A stretch of 45,506 nucleotides of DNA from Fibrobacter succinogenes. GTDB lineage: Bacteria; Fibrobacterota; Fibrobacteria; Fibrobacterales; Fibrobacteraceae. Below, piece by piece: positions 25,591 to 33,061 of the stretch. The notes under the pieces were generated by a model. It ran no database searches, was not told where the DNA came from, and worked only from the letters and a program-made list of their open reading frames with translations. Both the position numbers and the translations under genes were made by a program. The stretch spans positions 1-45,506 of the forward strand of contig CACVQR010000020.1 in the NCBI GenBank assembly GCA_902756345.1, in the 5' to 3' direction. Positions within the stretch are counted from its first letter, which is position 1. Every line of letters begins with the position of its first letter.

Positions 25591-27876
25591 ATGAAAAAGA
25601 AACAGACTAGACTTCACTTTATCATCGGCTGGGTTCTTGTTGTTGCCGCGGCAATTTTCATGTTCCCCGACAAGAACATCGCGCTCCAGTCCGAACGCCC
25701 GCACTTGGGCCAGGTAAGTACACGCACGATTGTCGCCCCCATCAACTTTGAAGTTCCCAAGTCCGAACAAGAAATCGAAGCTGAAAAGACTCGCGCCGCC
25801 GAAAAGGTGAACGCCATCTTTGGCTACAACAGCGACGAAACCAACCGCGTCTACGAAGACCTCAAGTCGTTCCTGCACAAGCTCGCCCAGTACGGTTCTC
25901 TGCAAATTCAAATCAACCAGCTTACCGCAAGCGGCGAAAGCGACTCCACCCTGCAGTCCAAGGTGGTACAGGCATCACGCATTTACGAAGTCTTGAAGCA
26001 GCGTATTTCGACTTCGGCGATTAAGCCCCTGAGCCTTAATTCCAAGGCCCGTGACTCGCTCCTGAACGTATTCAACCGCATGCTCCAGGCCGGTGTTTCG
26101 AACACATTCATTGCAAGCACCGAAACGGCCGCACAGCTTTACCGCGATAACTATAACTTGCAAGATTTCAAGTACATCGTTTACACGAAGCCGAACATCA
26201 CGCTCATCAAGGACAACGAAAAGACGACTGTCGAAGCAAGCAACATCCAGCCGCTCCGTCGCCGTATCGATGAAGCTTTCGCCCAACTCCAGATGAGTTT
26301 CCCGAACGAGCAGGGGCTCTTGAGCGCCTTCTACGAAACCTTGTTCGTGTTCATGATGCCGAACGTTTTCTACCTCGAAAAAGAAACCATTGCTAGCCGC
26401 GAAGACGCTCGCAAAAAGGTGACGCTCATCAAGGGTATGGTGCCGCGCGGCATGGAAATCGTGGCACAGGGCGCTCCCATCACCAAGGAAATCCTCGAAA
26501 AAATTGACGCCCTACAGCGCGCCCAGCAAAAAGAAGAAAACTCCAAGACCTTTACCGCCATTTACGGTAACGCCCTTATCTTCATTTTGATTATCACGTT
26601 CTTCTTCTTGTTCCTTTACAACACGCCCTCTAGAGGAATGTTCAAGAATGCCCGCCAGCTTTGGAGTCTTATAGCACTTGCCTTGCTCCAAATTATCGCA
26701 TTCTGGGTCATGCATCACTTGTCCGGAAGCATCAACAACATCAACATTTCCATTATTCCAGAAAATCTGGACCTCATGTGGATTTACCCGTTCGCCTTTG
26801 CCCCGATTACGGCAACCGTACTTTACGACCGACACATCGGCCTTGCATTCACCGTATTTTCGGCCATGATTTTCGGCATCTTGAACGGCTATGATTTAGC
26901 CGCCACGACTTGCGCGTTTGCCGTGACCTTTGTCGCAACCGCCCCGATTGCCCGCATGCGCTACAGGGTGCAGTTCGTGTATGGAATTATCGTCGGCGTC
27001 GTGGCGATGGCTGCCGCCATCAGCGTGATGTTCCTGCTGCGTAACAGACTTTCGTTCGAAGCTTTCTACCAGAACCTGATTGCCGCAAGCATCAATATCG
27101 TGCTTTGCTACGCCCTCACATCAGTTGCTCTCATCCACTTGATGGAACGTATTTTCGGTATCACCACGGTGCTTACGCTCATGGAAATGTCGGACTTTAA
27201 CCGCCCGGCCCTCAAGCGCATTTCGGAATACGCCCCCGGTACATTCCACCACAGCATTCAGGTGTCCAACCTTGCCGAGCACGTGGCAGACAGCATTGGA
27301 GCAAATTCCTTGCTGGTGCGCGTGATGGCGCTTTACCATGACATCGGTAAGACCATGCGCCCCGAATACTTCACCGAAAACCAGAAACAAGGAATCAACC
27401 CGCACAACAACATCGACCCACTCCAGTCTGTCAAAATCATTACTGGGCACGTGGAACAGGGTACGGCCCTTGCCAACGAATACAATATTCCGTCACTGGT
27501 AGCCGCAGGCATTCGCGAACACCATGGTTCTTCGATCATCCAGTACTTCTACCACAAGGCGCTCGAAAACGCCAAGGAAACCGGCGAAGAAGTCAAGGTC
27601 GAAGATTACAGCTACAAGGGCCCGAAGCCGCAGAGCAAGGAAACAGCAATTCTTATGCTTGCCGACATTATCGAAGCGACCAGCCGCTCCATGACCGACA
27701 CTAGCCCCGAAGCACTCTCCGCCATGATCCACAAGACCATCGAAAGCCGCTTTACCGAAGGTCAGTTCAACGAATGTAACTTGTCTATTAAGGAACTGTT
27801 CAAGCTCGAACGGGCTTTCCTGGATAGTTTGGACGGAACGTACCACACCCGCGTCAAGTACCCTGGACAAAAATAG
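25591..27876 (+). CDS. 7TM-HD phosphohydrolase (PgpH-like, cyclic-di-AMP phosphodiesterase family)
   Basis: A 761-residue membrane protein. A first membrane helix (about 10-28) precedes an extracytoplasmic 7TMR-HDED domain (about 30-310). Seven membrane segments follow (from [19 protein letters not shown] to [20 protein letters not shown]). The cytoplasmic HD domain begins with [21 protein letters not shown] and has metal motif LYHDIGK, then REHHG. PgpH of Listeria hydrolyses cyclic-di-AMP; the substrate here is inferred from that. Its position after phoH matches the common phoH-pgpH-ybeY order, but ybeY is not next. A terminator lies 15 bases after the stop. Confidence 0.9.
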   Translation: MKKKQTRLHFIIGWVLVVAAAIFMFPDKNIALQSERPHLGQVSTRTIVAPINFEVPKSEQEIEAEKTRAAEKVNAIFGYNSDETNRVYEDLKSFLHKLAQYGSLQIQINQLTASGESDSTLQSKVVQASRIYEVLKQRISTSAIKPLSLNSKARDSLLNVFNRMLQAGVSNTFIASTETAAQLYRDNYNLQDFKYIVYTKPNITLIKDNEKTTVEASNIQPLRRRIDEAFAQLQMSFPNEQGLLSAFYETLFVFMMPNVFYLEKETIASREDARKKVTLIKGMVPRGMEIVAQGAPITKEILEKIDALQRAQQKEENSKTFTAIYGNALIFILIITFFFLFLYNTPSRGMFKNARQLWSLIALALLQIIAFWVMHHLSGSINNINISIIPENLDLMWIYPFAFAPITATVLYDRHIGLAFTVFSAMIFGILNGYDLAATTCAFAVTFVATAPIARMRYRVQFVYGIIVGVVAMAAAISVMFLLRNRLSFEAFYQNLIAASINIVLCYALTSVALIHLMERIFGITTVLTLMEMSDFNRPALKRISEYAPGTFHHSIQVSNLAEHVADSIGANSLLVRVMALYHDIGKTMRPEYFTENQKQGINPHNNIDPLQSVKIITGHVEQGTALANEYNIPSLVAAGIREHHGSSIIQYFYHKALENAKETGEEVKVEDYSYKGPKPQSKETAILMLADIIEATSRSMTDTSPEALSAMIHKTIESRFTEGQFNECNLSIKELFKLERAFLDSLDGTYHTRVKYPGQK

Positions 27877-27890
27877 GACCGCTCGGCCCA

Positions 27891-27915
27891 ATCGCATAAA
27901 AAAAGTGCGATTTTT
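27891..27915 (+). terminator. Terminator after the PgpH-like gene
   Basis: ATCGCA (27891-27896) pairs with TGCGAT (27906-27911), followed by TTTTT. It is preceded by GACCGCTCGGC, which recurs right after fba. Confidence 0.65.
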
Positions 27916-27928
27916 AGGGCAAAATCGG

Positions 27929-27956
27929 TTGACAAGCGCCATAAACTTTGTATATT
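27929..27956 (+). promoter_or_regulatory. Strong sigma-70-type promoter
   Basis: TTGACA (27929-27934) is separated by 16 bases from TATATT (27951-27956). The predicted start is near 27963. It serves the 62-residue membrane protein and probably the two tRNA genes. Confidence 0.75.
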
Positions 27957-27988
27957 TGGCTTCGTAATCTTGAGAAGAGGACTTACTG

Positions 27989-28177
27989 ATGGATAAAAAG
28001 AATATCATTCTGATTGCTCTCGGTGTGCTGCTCCTCGTTATCGGTTTCATTTGCCTCGCCACTGGCCCTGCAGACAATCCGGTTTCACTCACGGTTGCAC
28101 CGCTTATCTTGGTTGCCGCCTACCTCGTGGTCATTCCGCTCGGAATCCTCTGGAAAGGCAAAAAGCAAGACAAGTAA
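27989..28177 (+). CDS. Small two-helix membrane protein (DUF3098-like)
   Basis: A 62-residue protein with two hydrophobic helices (IILIALGVLLLVIGFICLA and APLILVAAYLVVIPLGILW) joined by a short loop TGPADNPVSLTV and ending in a basic tail KGKKQDK. The layout and the IGFxxxATGP...APxxLVAAY pattern resemble the DUF3098 family, whose function is unknown. GAGAAGAGG lies just upstream of the ATG, and a strong promoter is 33 bases before it. tRNA-Val starts 6 bases after the stop, so the mRNA and tRNAs may share a transcript. Confidence 0.8.
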   Translation: MDKKNIILIALGVLLLVIGFICLATGPADNPVSLTVAPLILVAAYLVVIPLGILWKGKKQDK

Positions 28178-28183
28178 AATTTC

Positions 28184-28258
28184 GGGCGATTAGCTCAGTT
28201 GGTTCAGAGCGTCTGCCTTACAAGCAGAATGTCAGCGGTTCGAATCCGTTATCGCCCA
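28184..28258 (+). tRNA. tRNA-Val (anticodon UAC)
   Basis: The acceptor stem GGGCGAT pairs with ATCGCCC. The D arm is GCTC...GAGC, the anticodon stem TCTGC/GCAGA has loop CTTACAA (anticodon TAC), and the T arm is AGCGG-TTCGAAT-CCGTT. The 3' CCA is not encoded; the discriminator base is A. Confidence 0.95.
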
Positions 28259-28281
28259 CTACCGAAAATCGGAAACGATTT

Positions 28282-28357
28282 GGGGTGGTAGCTCAATTTT
28301 GGTTAGAGCACCGGCCTGTCACGCCGGAGGTTGCGAGTTCAAGCCTCGTCTATCCCG
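28282..28357 (+). tRNA. tRNA-Asp (anticodon GUC)
   Basis: The acceptor stem GGGGTGG pairs with CTATCCC, with G-T pairs. The anticodon stem CCGGC/GCCGG has loop CTGTCAC (anticodon GTC). The T arm is GCGAG-TTCAAGC-CTCGT, and discriminator G fits Asp. CCA is not encoded. Its wobble G is a Tgt substrate. Confidence 0.95.
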
Positions 28358-28363
28358 CGAAGA

Positions 28364-28396
28364 AAGCCTCTCAAAAGAGAGGCTTTTTCGTTTTTT
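28364..28396 (+). terminator. Terminator after the tRNA pair
   Basis: AAGCCTCTC (28364-28372) and GAGAGGCTT (28377-28385) form a perfect stem with loop AAAA. It is followed by TTTCGTTTTTT. Confidence 0.9.
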
Positions 28397-28403
28397 CATT
28401 CAT

Positions 28404-28523
28404 TGTCACCCCGGACTTGCCAATAGCCACTTGCAGCATTGCTGCTTAGAGTACCTTGGCATAATACTAACCGAACAAAGTTCGGAGTATTATGAAGCCA
28501 AGTTACATCGGTGGCTGTGTTGT
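28404..28523. repeat. Structured palindromic element, three-way-junction shape
   Basis: An outer stem (AATAGCCAC at 28422-28430 with GTGGCTGT at 28511-28518) encloses two hairpins. One is GCAGC-ATT-GCTGC (28433-28445). The other is a long stem in which TTGGC, ATAATACT and CCGAAC (28456-28476) pair with GTTCGG, AGTATTAT and GCCAA (28480-28501). The left edge, TGTCACCCCGGACTTG, looks like a REP-type repeat end. No ORF is present. It could be a small mobile palindrome or a structured RNA. Confidence 0.5.
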
Positions 28524-28548
28524 CATAATAAATTGGTTCTCCTTTTCT

Positions 28549-29664
28549 CTAATACATCCTGATATAGCGCGGGGTCCTGCGTGCCGGAGCTAGCGTTCTA
28601 CCCATGGCATCGAACTTGGCCTTCTTGATCAAGGCCGGCGGTTCCACCTTACGAGCCAGCGGAATCACTGTCGTCGAGGTATCACTCGTGTCAGCCACTT
28701 CCTCAGAGCTTTCAATCAACTGCCAAATGAAATCGTCGCCGGAGCCCTTCTGGTTTTGCACCACGGTCGTTCCTACCGCTTGCAGATAATGTCCGCTCTT
28801 GTAATTCTTGAGGTAGAAAGCATTCGGCGTATTGACCGGAGCGCCTTCAAATACATACCGCTGGTGAGCACCGCCATTATAACCGTAGGTTGCCGCTCTA
28901 ATGCCAGCCGCTGTGGATTCGTTCGGGATATCCACGACGCGGTTCCCGAGCTGAATGTAGTATGTAACCGGGTTATCGCCCACCGAGAAAATCTTCACGA
29001 AGGTCGCCGTATCTCTACAATCCATCAATTCCAGAGCGTTGGACGAAGCAATCCCCATGCATTTCTTTGTATCGCCGAGAGACTTGATTCTCCCCTCTTT
29101 GAAAAACGCCACCTTGAACAGCTGCTGGTATATGGTCTCAACAAGAATCACGTGGTTGATCAGGTCCTGCTCGGACTTGGCCTCGCTCGCCTGGTTCAGT
29201 CCATACGGCCAGATATGCTGACGATCGCAATGGAGTTCCGCGTTCGGGCCATCCATTTCACGGAGTTTCGCCTGAACCTTGTCATTCCTAAAGACACCGT
29301 CTACACATGTTGCCGCATATTCCGACGTGGTTCCGACACCCATCGTGTGCGCCATCTCGTGCATGGCTGTGGGCACCACCATGTAGCTACGGTTTTCACC
29401 AAAGCGCAAGTCACCGTTACTGCTGGCCTCGGCCGTGGGCACGCCAGGTGCGTAATAGACGTTGATGAACTTCGAGAGGTTCGAATAAGTGTTATACATC
29501 TTAACGGCCGAATCCATGACAGTCGTGATGCGCTTATAGGCATCTTGCTCATCGGAAGTCGGATTCGCCGACTTGTGCAAAGTGTATTCAACGGCTGAAA
29601 AAGCATTGCCCGCAAGGCAAGCAACCAAAGCAAAAGAACATAATAATGGGCTAAGAAATTTCAT
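28549..29664 (-). CDS. Secreted zincin-like protein with C-terminal ricin-like region and basic tail
   Basis: A 371-residue protein with a Sec signal peptide (MKFLSPLLCSFALVACLAGNAFS). Around residue 100 it has AMHEMAHTMGVG, an HExxHxxG zinc-protease signature. No downstream third ligand can be assigned with certainty. Residues about 190-315 (IKSLGDTKKCMGIAS...LELMDC, YYIQLGNRVVDI, FYLKNYKSGHYLQAVG, WQL) look like a ricin-type beta-trefoil, a carbohydrate-binding fold. The end, KFDAMGRTLAPARRTPRYIRMY, is the short basic tail also seen on the GH43 protein and the 33062 protein, and is probably a sorting signal. An extracellular protease or carbohydrate-targeted hydrolase is plausible. Confidence 0.75.
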   Translation of the reverse strand: MKFLSPLLCSFALVACLAGNAFSAVEYTLHKSANPTSDEQDAYKRITTVMDSAVKMYNTYSNLSKFINVYYAPGVPTAEASSNGDLRFGENRSYMVVPTAMHEMAHTMGVGTTSEYAATCVDGVFRNDKVQAKLREMDGPNAELHCDRQHIWPYGLNQASEAKSEQDLINHVILVETIYQQLFKVAFFKEGRIKSLGDTKKCMGIASSNALELMDCRDTATFVKIFSVGDNPVTYYIQLGNRVVDIPNESTAAGIRAATYGYNGGAHQRYVFEGAPVNTPNAFYLKNYKSGHYLQAVGTTVVQNQKGSGDDFIWQLIESSEEVADTSDTSTTVIPLARKVEPPALIKKAKFDAMGRTLAPARRTPRYIRMY

Positions 29665-29732
29665 GCAAGCTCCAATCCAAACACGTGTATAAATTTATAT
29701 ACAAAGTTAGGGTAAATCAAGTAAATTTTTAG

Positions 29733-29795
29733 TTGGAAGATTTAAGTTGGTAGAACTTAGAGATAATCTAAGCACTAAGTTCTAAGCTCTTTGTT
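29733..29795. repeat. Heptad repeat element, CTAAGTT type, inverted arms
   Basis: Nine consecutive 7-base units: TTGGAAG, ATTTAAG, TTGGTAG, AACTTAG, then AGATAAT as spacer, then CTAAGCA, CTAAGTT, CTAAGCT, CTTTGTT. The AACTTAG and CTAAGTT units are exact reverse complements. It lies between two divergent genes, upstream of the TATATT box (29806-29811) of the lipoprotein gene. Confidence 0.85.
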
Positions 29796-29846
29796 CTTTT
29801 TTTTGTATATTAAAAAACGAGTTTTAACCCCCAAAAGGAGATTTTA

Positions 29847-30242
29847 ATGAAATCCAGAATGCTCGTTGCGGGAATGGCCATTATAGCCCTTGCTGCACTT
29901 TCCGGTTGTGCCGGTGGCGTAAATGCGACCAAGTCGATTGAATTTGCCGACTCCAACAAAACCATTGCACAAGAAGCCAATGTCGAAGCCGCCCAGCTCG
30001 AATCTGCCAACATAAAGCTCGATTCCGCAAAGGCCCTGCAGGCCGATGGTGACGAAGAAGAAGCTGCCGCACTTGCCGAACAAAGCACTCTTGAATACAA
30101 GCTCGCCATTGCAAACGCCGAACTTGCCGCCGCCAAGAAAGAAGACGAAAAAGTTGAAAAGGAACTGAGGGGCGATGTCGAACGCAAGCTCCTTTACCAG
30201 AATATCCTTGACCAGGAAACCAAGAACGGAGGTGCCAAGTAA
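29847..30242 (+). CDS. Helical lipoprotein paired with an OmpA-family protein
   Basis: A 131-residue lipoprotein with signal MKSRMLVAGMAIIALAALSGC and lipobox Cys21. The mature part is Ala/Glu/Lys-rich and almost wholly helical, with heptad-like spacing, resembling DUF4398-type lipoproteins. AAGGAG precedes the ATG. The stop overlaps the next start by one base (TAATG), so it is translationally coupled to the OmpA-like gene; the two probably act together at the outer membrane-peptidoglycan interface. The function is inferred from context only. Confidence 0.8.
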   Translation: MKSRMLVAGMAIIALAALSGCAGGVNATKSIEFADSNKTIAQEANVEAAQLESANIKLDSAKALQADGDEEEAAALAEQSTLEYKLAIANAELAAAKKEDEKVEKELRGDVERKLLYQNILDQETKNGGAK

Positions 30243-31264
30243 TGAAGACGAGAAATCTTTTAGTCATTAGCGCCATGGCAGCCACATTCTCTTTTGCTGC
30301 TGAAGAAGCAGAAGGCCCGAACGCTGTAGAATCTTGCCAGACCGCAATTGATAACGCTGCCAAGAATATTCCGGCCAACGCCACCTCTGCCAAGTACACC
30401 CTCGCAGCAGCCAAGGCCAACCTCATTGACCTCGACGCAGCCTTCAACGACGACGCCGAATCTGACCAGACCAAGGCTCTTGCCGCCAAGTGCGACACCT
30501 ACGCAAAGACCATTGCAGCCCAGGCCGAAACCCAAAAAGTTCGCAACAGTACCGCTGAAAAGTGGGAAAAGCGCGCCGCAACGGCCCGTTCTATTGAAGC
30601 CATTCAGGAACAGATCAACAAGGCCCGCACCGGTAAGGTGAACGACCTCGAAGCCGAAAAGGCCAAGATGAAGGACCAGGAAGCCCGCTTGCAGGCCGAA
30701 ATGCAGCAGAACCAGGAAAAGTTCCAGGCCGAAGCCGCCGCCCAGGAAGCCGCCTTGAAGGCCGCCAACCAGCGTGAAGCTGACCTCCAGAAGGCTCTCG
30801 CCGAAGAACGCGCCAAGGCCGAAGCTCGCCAGCAGGAAGCCATGAACAAGCTGAACGAACTGCAGTCCCAGATGATTCAGGTGACCAAGTCCGCCCGCGG
30901 CATTATCCTTTCCATGTCCGACATCTTGTTCGCCGTGAACAAGGCCGACCTCAAGGCCGACTTGAAGACGAGCCTTGCCAAGGTGGCCGGTATTCTTTCC
31001 GTGTACCAGCAGTTCAACGTATCCATTGAAGGTAATACCGACAACACCGGTTCCGAAGAACACAACATGAAGCTTTCCCAGCAGCGTGCTGACAACGTGA
31101 AGGCATTCCTTGTTGAACAGGGCATTGCCGCCGAACGTCTCACGGCCAAGGGCCTCGGTATGACCATGCCGGTCGCCGACAACTCCACCAAGGAAGGCCG
31201 CCAGAAGAACCGTCGCGTGGACCTCGTGATCCAGGACAAGGCTCTTCAGCAGGAAGCGAAGTAA
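30242..31264 (+). CDS. OmpA-family peptidoglycan-binding protein with long coiled coil
   Basis: A 340-residue exported protein with signal peptide MKTRNLLVISAMAATFSFA. Residues about 30-105 are helical with two Cys. Residues about 115-215 are a long coiled coil rich in Ala, Glu, Gln and Lys. Residues about 218-335 are an OmpA C-terminal domain: FAVNKADLKADLKTSLAKVAGIL, IEGNTDNTGSEEHNMKLSQQRADNVKAFL, GLGMTMPVADNSTKEGRQKNRRVDLVI. This domain binds peptidoglycan diaminopimelate. No N-terminal beta barrel is seen, so it is a periplasmic tether rather than a porin. It is coupled to the lipoprotein gene by a TAATG overlap. Confidence 0.9.
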   Translation: MKTRNLLVISAMAATFSFAAEEAEGPNAVESCQTAIDNAAKNIPANATSAKYTLAAAKANLIDLDAAFNDDAESDQTKALAAKCDTYAKTIAAQAETQKVRNSTAEKWEKRAATARSIEAIQEQINKARTGKVNDLEAEKAKMKDQEARLQAEMQQNQEKFQAEAAAQEAALKAANQREADLQKALAEERAKAEARQQEAMNKLNELQSQMIQVTKSARGIILSMSDILFAVNKADLKADLKTSLAKVAGILSVYQQFNVSIEGNTDNTGSEEHNMKLSQQRADNVKAFLVEQGIAAERLTAKGLGMTMPVADNSTKEGRQKNRRVDLVIQDKALQQEAK

Positions 31265-31337
31265 TTTCAGATTTCTGATTTCGGAGTTCGGAATTGTTTT
31301 TTGGAGGTTAATTCTGAAATCTGAATTCCGAATTCCG
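31265..31337. repeat. Heptad repeat element, TTTCGGA type, inverted arms
   Basis: The left arm has TTTCAGA, TTTCTGA, TTTCGGA, GTTCGGA (31265-31292). The right arm has AATTCTG, AAATCTG, AATTCCG, AATTCCG (31310-31337). The spacer has six T followed by GGAGG. It starts directly after the OmpA-like stop and may act as its terminator. Confidence 0.88.
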
Positions 31338-31346
31338 ATTTTTTTA

Positions 31347-31356
31347 CTAAATTTAG
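31347..31356 (+). promoter_or_regulatory. CTAAATTTAG palindrome upstream of fba
   Basis: It is the third copy of the palindrome, 57 bases before the fba ATG, with the same following bases (CCCCGTAA) as at proS. TAAATT is a plausible -10. Confidence 0.4.
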
Positions 31357-31413
31357 CCCCGTAACTTTTAAACCGGCGGCGCAAGTCGCCAATCAAAACA
31401 AGAGGTAAAACAA

Positions 31414-32415
31414 ATGGCAGTTTCTTACAAGGAACTCGGCTTGGTTAACACCAAGGAAATGTTTGCTAAGGCAGTTAAGGGTGGCTACGCCATCCCGGCT
31501 TTCAACTTCAACACCATGGAACAGATGCAGGCCATCGTGCAGGCCGCCGTTGAAACCAAGTCTCCGGTAATCATGCAGGTCTCTAAGGGTGCTCGTAACT
31601 ACGCCAACGGCACCATCCTCCGCTACATGGCTCAGGGTGCTGTTGAATACGCCAAGGAACTCGGCTGCGCAAATCCGCAGATCGTGCTCCACCTCGACCA
31701 CGGTGACTCTTTCGAACTCTGCAAGGACTGCATCGACAACGGCTTCTCTTCCGTGATGATCGACGGTTCCGCTCTTCCGTACGAAGACAACATCGCCCTC
31801 ACCAAGAAGGTTGTTGAATACGCTCACCAGCACGACGTGACCGTCGAAGCTGAACTCGGCGTGCTCGCCGGTGTGGAAGACGAAGTCCAGGCTGAAGAAT
31901 CCCACTACACCAAGCCGGAAGAAGTGATCGACTTCGCTACCCGTACGGGCTGCGACTCCCTCGCTATCTCCATCGGTACCAGCCACGGCGCTTACAAGTT
32001 CAAGCCGGAACAGTGCACTCGCGACCCGAAGACTGGCAAGCTCGTTCCGCCTCCCCTGGCATTCGACGTGCTCCACGCCATCGAAAAGAAGCTCCCGGGC
32101 TTCCCGATCGTGCTCCACGGTTCTTCTTCCGTGCCGCAGGACGAAGTGGACACCATCAACGCCCACGGTGGCAAGCTCCCGGATGCAGTCGGTATTCCGG
32201 AAGAACAGCTCCGCGAAGCTTCTCGCTCTGCTGTCTGCAAGATTAACATCGACTCTGACAGCCGTCTCGCTATGACTGCCGCTATCCGTAAGTATTTCGA
32301 CGAACATCCGGAACACTTCGACCCGCGCCAGTACCTCAAGCCGGCTCGTGAAAACATGAAGAAGATGTACATGCACAAGATCGTTGACGTTCTTGGTTCC
32401 AACGACAAGCTCTAA
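31414..32415 (+). CDS. fba: Class II fructose-bisphosphate aldolase
   Basis: It cleaves fructose-1,6-bisphosphate to dihydroxyacetone phosphate and glyceraldehyde-3-phosphate in glycolysis and runs in reverse in gluconeogenesis. The 333-residue protein has the class II zinc enzyme pattern: AFNFNTMEQMQAIV, VLHLDHGDSFE with catalytic Asp and zinc His, VMIDGSALPYEDNI, VEAELGVLAGVEDEV, SIGTSHGAYKF, VLHGSSSVP and KINIDSDSRLAMTAAIRK. The start ATG has GAGG upstream. Codon use is strongly biased to a few codons, suggesting high expression. A hairpin and a clear terminator follow downstream. Confidence 0.97.
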   Translation: MAVSYKELGLVNTKEMFAKAVKGGYAIPAFNFNTMEQMQAIVQAAVETKSPVIMQVSKGARNYANGTILRYMAQGAVEYAKELGCANPQIVLHLDHGDSFELCKDCIDNGFSSVMIDGSALPYEDNIALTKKVVEYAHQHDVTVEAELGVLAGVEDEVQAEESHYTKPEEVIDFATRTGCDSLAISIGTSHGAYKFKPEQCTRDPKTGKLVPPPLAFDVLHAIEKKLPGFPIVLHGSSSVPQDEVDTINAHGGKLPDAVGIPEEQLREASRSAVCKINIDSDSRLAMTAAIRKYFDEHPEHFDPRQYLKPARENMKKMYMHKIVDVLGSNDKL

Positions 32416-32553
32416 TGAGACCGCTCGGCTCTATCGCAGATTAAAAATGTGATATCGCCTCGCTCTCGCAAAAGCGTGCAAAACGAGCGTCGCGAAATTA
32501 TGCTTGCATAATTTCATGACCGAGTGAAGCCGCGGACGCTGAAAGCGTCAATC
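32416..32553 (+). other. Hairpin-rich intergenic region after fba
   Basis: No gene is seen. GACCGCTCGGC follows the stop, as after the PgpH-like gene, then a weak hairpin ATCGCA...TGTGAT. A perfect palindrome GAAATTATGC-TT-GCATAATTTC lies at 32494-32515, and GACGCT-GAA-AGCGTC near 32536-32550. The chain of hairpins before the final terminator could stabilise the fba mRNA 3' end. Confidence 0.5.
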
Positions 32554-32582
32554 GCGACCGGTTAATACCGGTCGCTTTTTGC
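32554..32582 (+). terminator. Terminator downstream of fba
   Basis: GCGACCGG (32554-32561) and CCGGTCGC (32568-32575) form a perfect 8-base stem with loop TTAATA. It is followed by TTTTTG. Confidence 0.85.
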
Positions 32583-32601
32583 TCACAGACAAGCTGTAAT
32601 C

Positions 32602-32640
32602 AGTCATCCTGGAGGTCGCGCAGCGACCGATAGGATCCAA
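32602..32640 (+). repeat. REP-like dispersed repeat, 'GTCATCCTGGAGG' family
   Basis: The sequence begins GTCATCCTGGAGGTCGCGCA and ends GATAGGATCCAA, with an inner palindrome GGTCGCGCAGCGACC. It is related to the copy at 1861-1896. Confidence 0.55.
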
Positions 32641-32655
32641 GCCAAAAGCTTAAAG

Positions 32656-32683
32656 ACCGCTAGGCAATCGCCTGGCGGTTTTT
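32656..32683. terminator. Hairpin terminator, possibly bidirectional
   Basis: ACCGCTAGGC (32656-32665) pairs with GCCTGGCGGT (32670-32679) with one mismatch, followed by TTTTTA on the plus strand. The stop of the tiny minus-strand ORF at 32682 abuts it. Confidence 0.6.
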
Positions 32684-32777
32684 ACATACCGCCTTTTTGG
32701 CCACCGGACGTTCCGCCTGAATTAGCCAAAAACAGGACGAAAAGCAGGGCACTCCCTACAAGAACCAATCCGGTCAT
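32682..32777 (-). CDS. 31-residue small membrane protein coupled to a lipoprotein gene
   Basis: ATG 32777 opens a 31-codon frame ending in TAA at 32682. The product has one hydrophobic helix (LVLVGSALLFVLFLA) and a Gly-rich tail (SGGTSGGQKGGM). It starts two bases after the TGA of the upstream lipoprotein gene (TGATCATGA), an arrangement typical of translational coupling, and a hairpin terminator follows immediately. No separate ribosome binding site is clear. No family is recognised. The single helix plus operon position suggest a membrane partner of the lipoprotein. Confidence 0.5.
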   Translation of the reverse strand: MTGLVLVGSALLFVLFLANSGGTSGGQKGGM

Positions 32778-32779
32778 GA

Positions 32780-32983
32780 TCAAGACATCGCTTGCTTCAA
32801 CGATCCCCCGGCGCCAAAATTTTTGCTGTCGTCAACGATAACGACTTTTTGCGAAGGATTACCGGGGTTTTGTTTTAGCGAAATCCTTGGCTTGTGAAGC
32901 GTAGACGAGCCCGTCGCAGCACAACCCACAGAACAAACACAGAGGGCTATCGATAAAAGAATTGATATAAACGTCTTGAACAT
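32780..32983 (-). CDS. Small lipoprotein
   Basis: A 67-residue protein with signal MFKTFISILLSIALCVCSVGC and lipobox Cys21. The 46-residue mature part (AATGSSTLHKPRISLKQ, KVVIVDDSKNFGAGG) has one predicted strand, KVVIVDD, and is otherwise polar. No family is recognised. It is divergent from the 33062 gene and shares a palindromic promoter region with it. The 31-residue ORF at 32777 follows directly. Confidence 0.65.
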   Translation of the reverse strand: MFKTFISILLSIALCVCSVGCAATGSSTLHKPRISLKQNPGNPSQKVVIVDDSKNFGAGGSLKQAMS

Positions 32984-32999
32984 TTTAGAACAACCTGTT

Positions 33000-33044
33000 C
33001 CTTAAAATATATAAAAAAAACACGCGTTTTTTTTATATTTAAGG
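33000..33044. promoter_or_regulatory. Palindromic divergent promoter
   Basis: CCTTAAA...TATAAAAAAAAC and GTTTTTTTTATATTTAAGG form a long A/T-rich inverted repeat around ACGC. It gives TATATT on the plus strand (33034-33039) and on the minus strand (33011-33006). Each gene's -35 region would overlap the other's -10, so the two promoters may exclude each other. Confidence 0.45.
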
Positions 33045-33061
33045 CAAATTAAGGAGTTACC

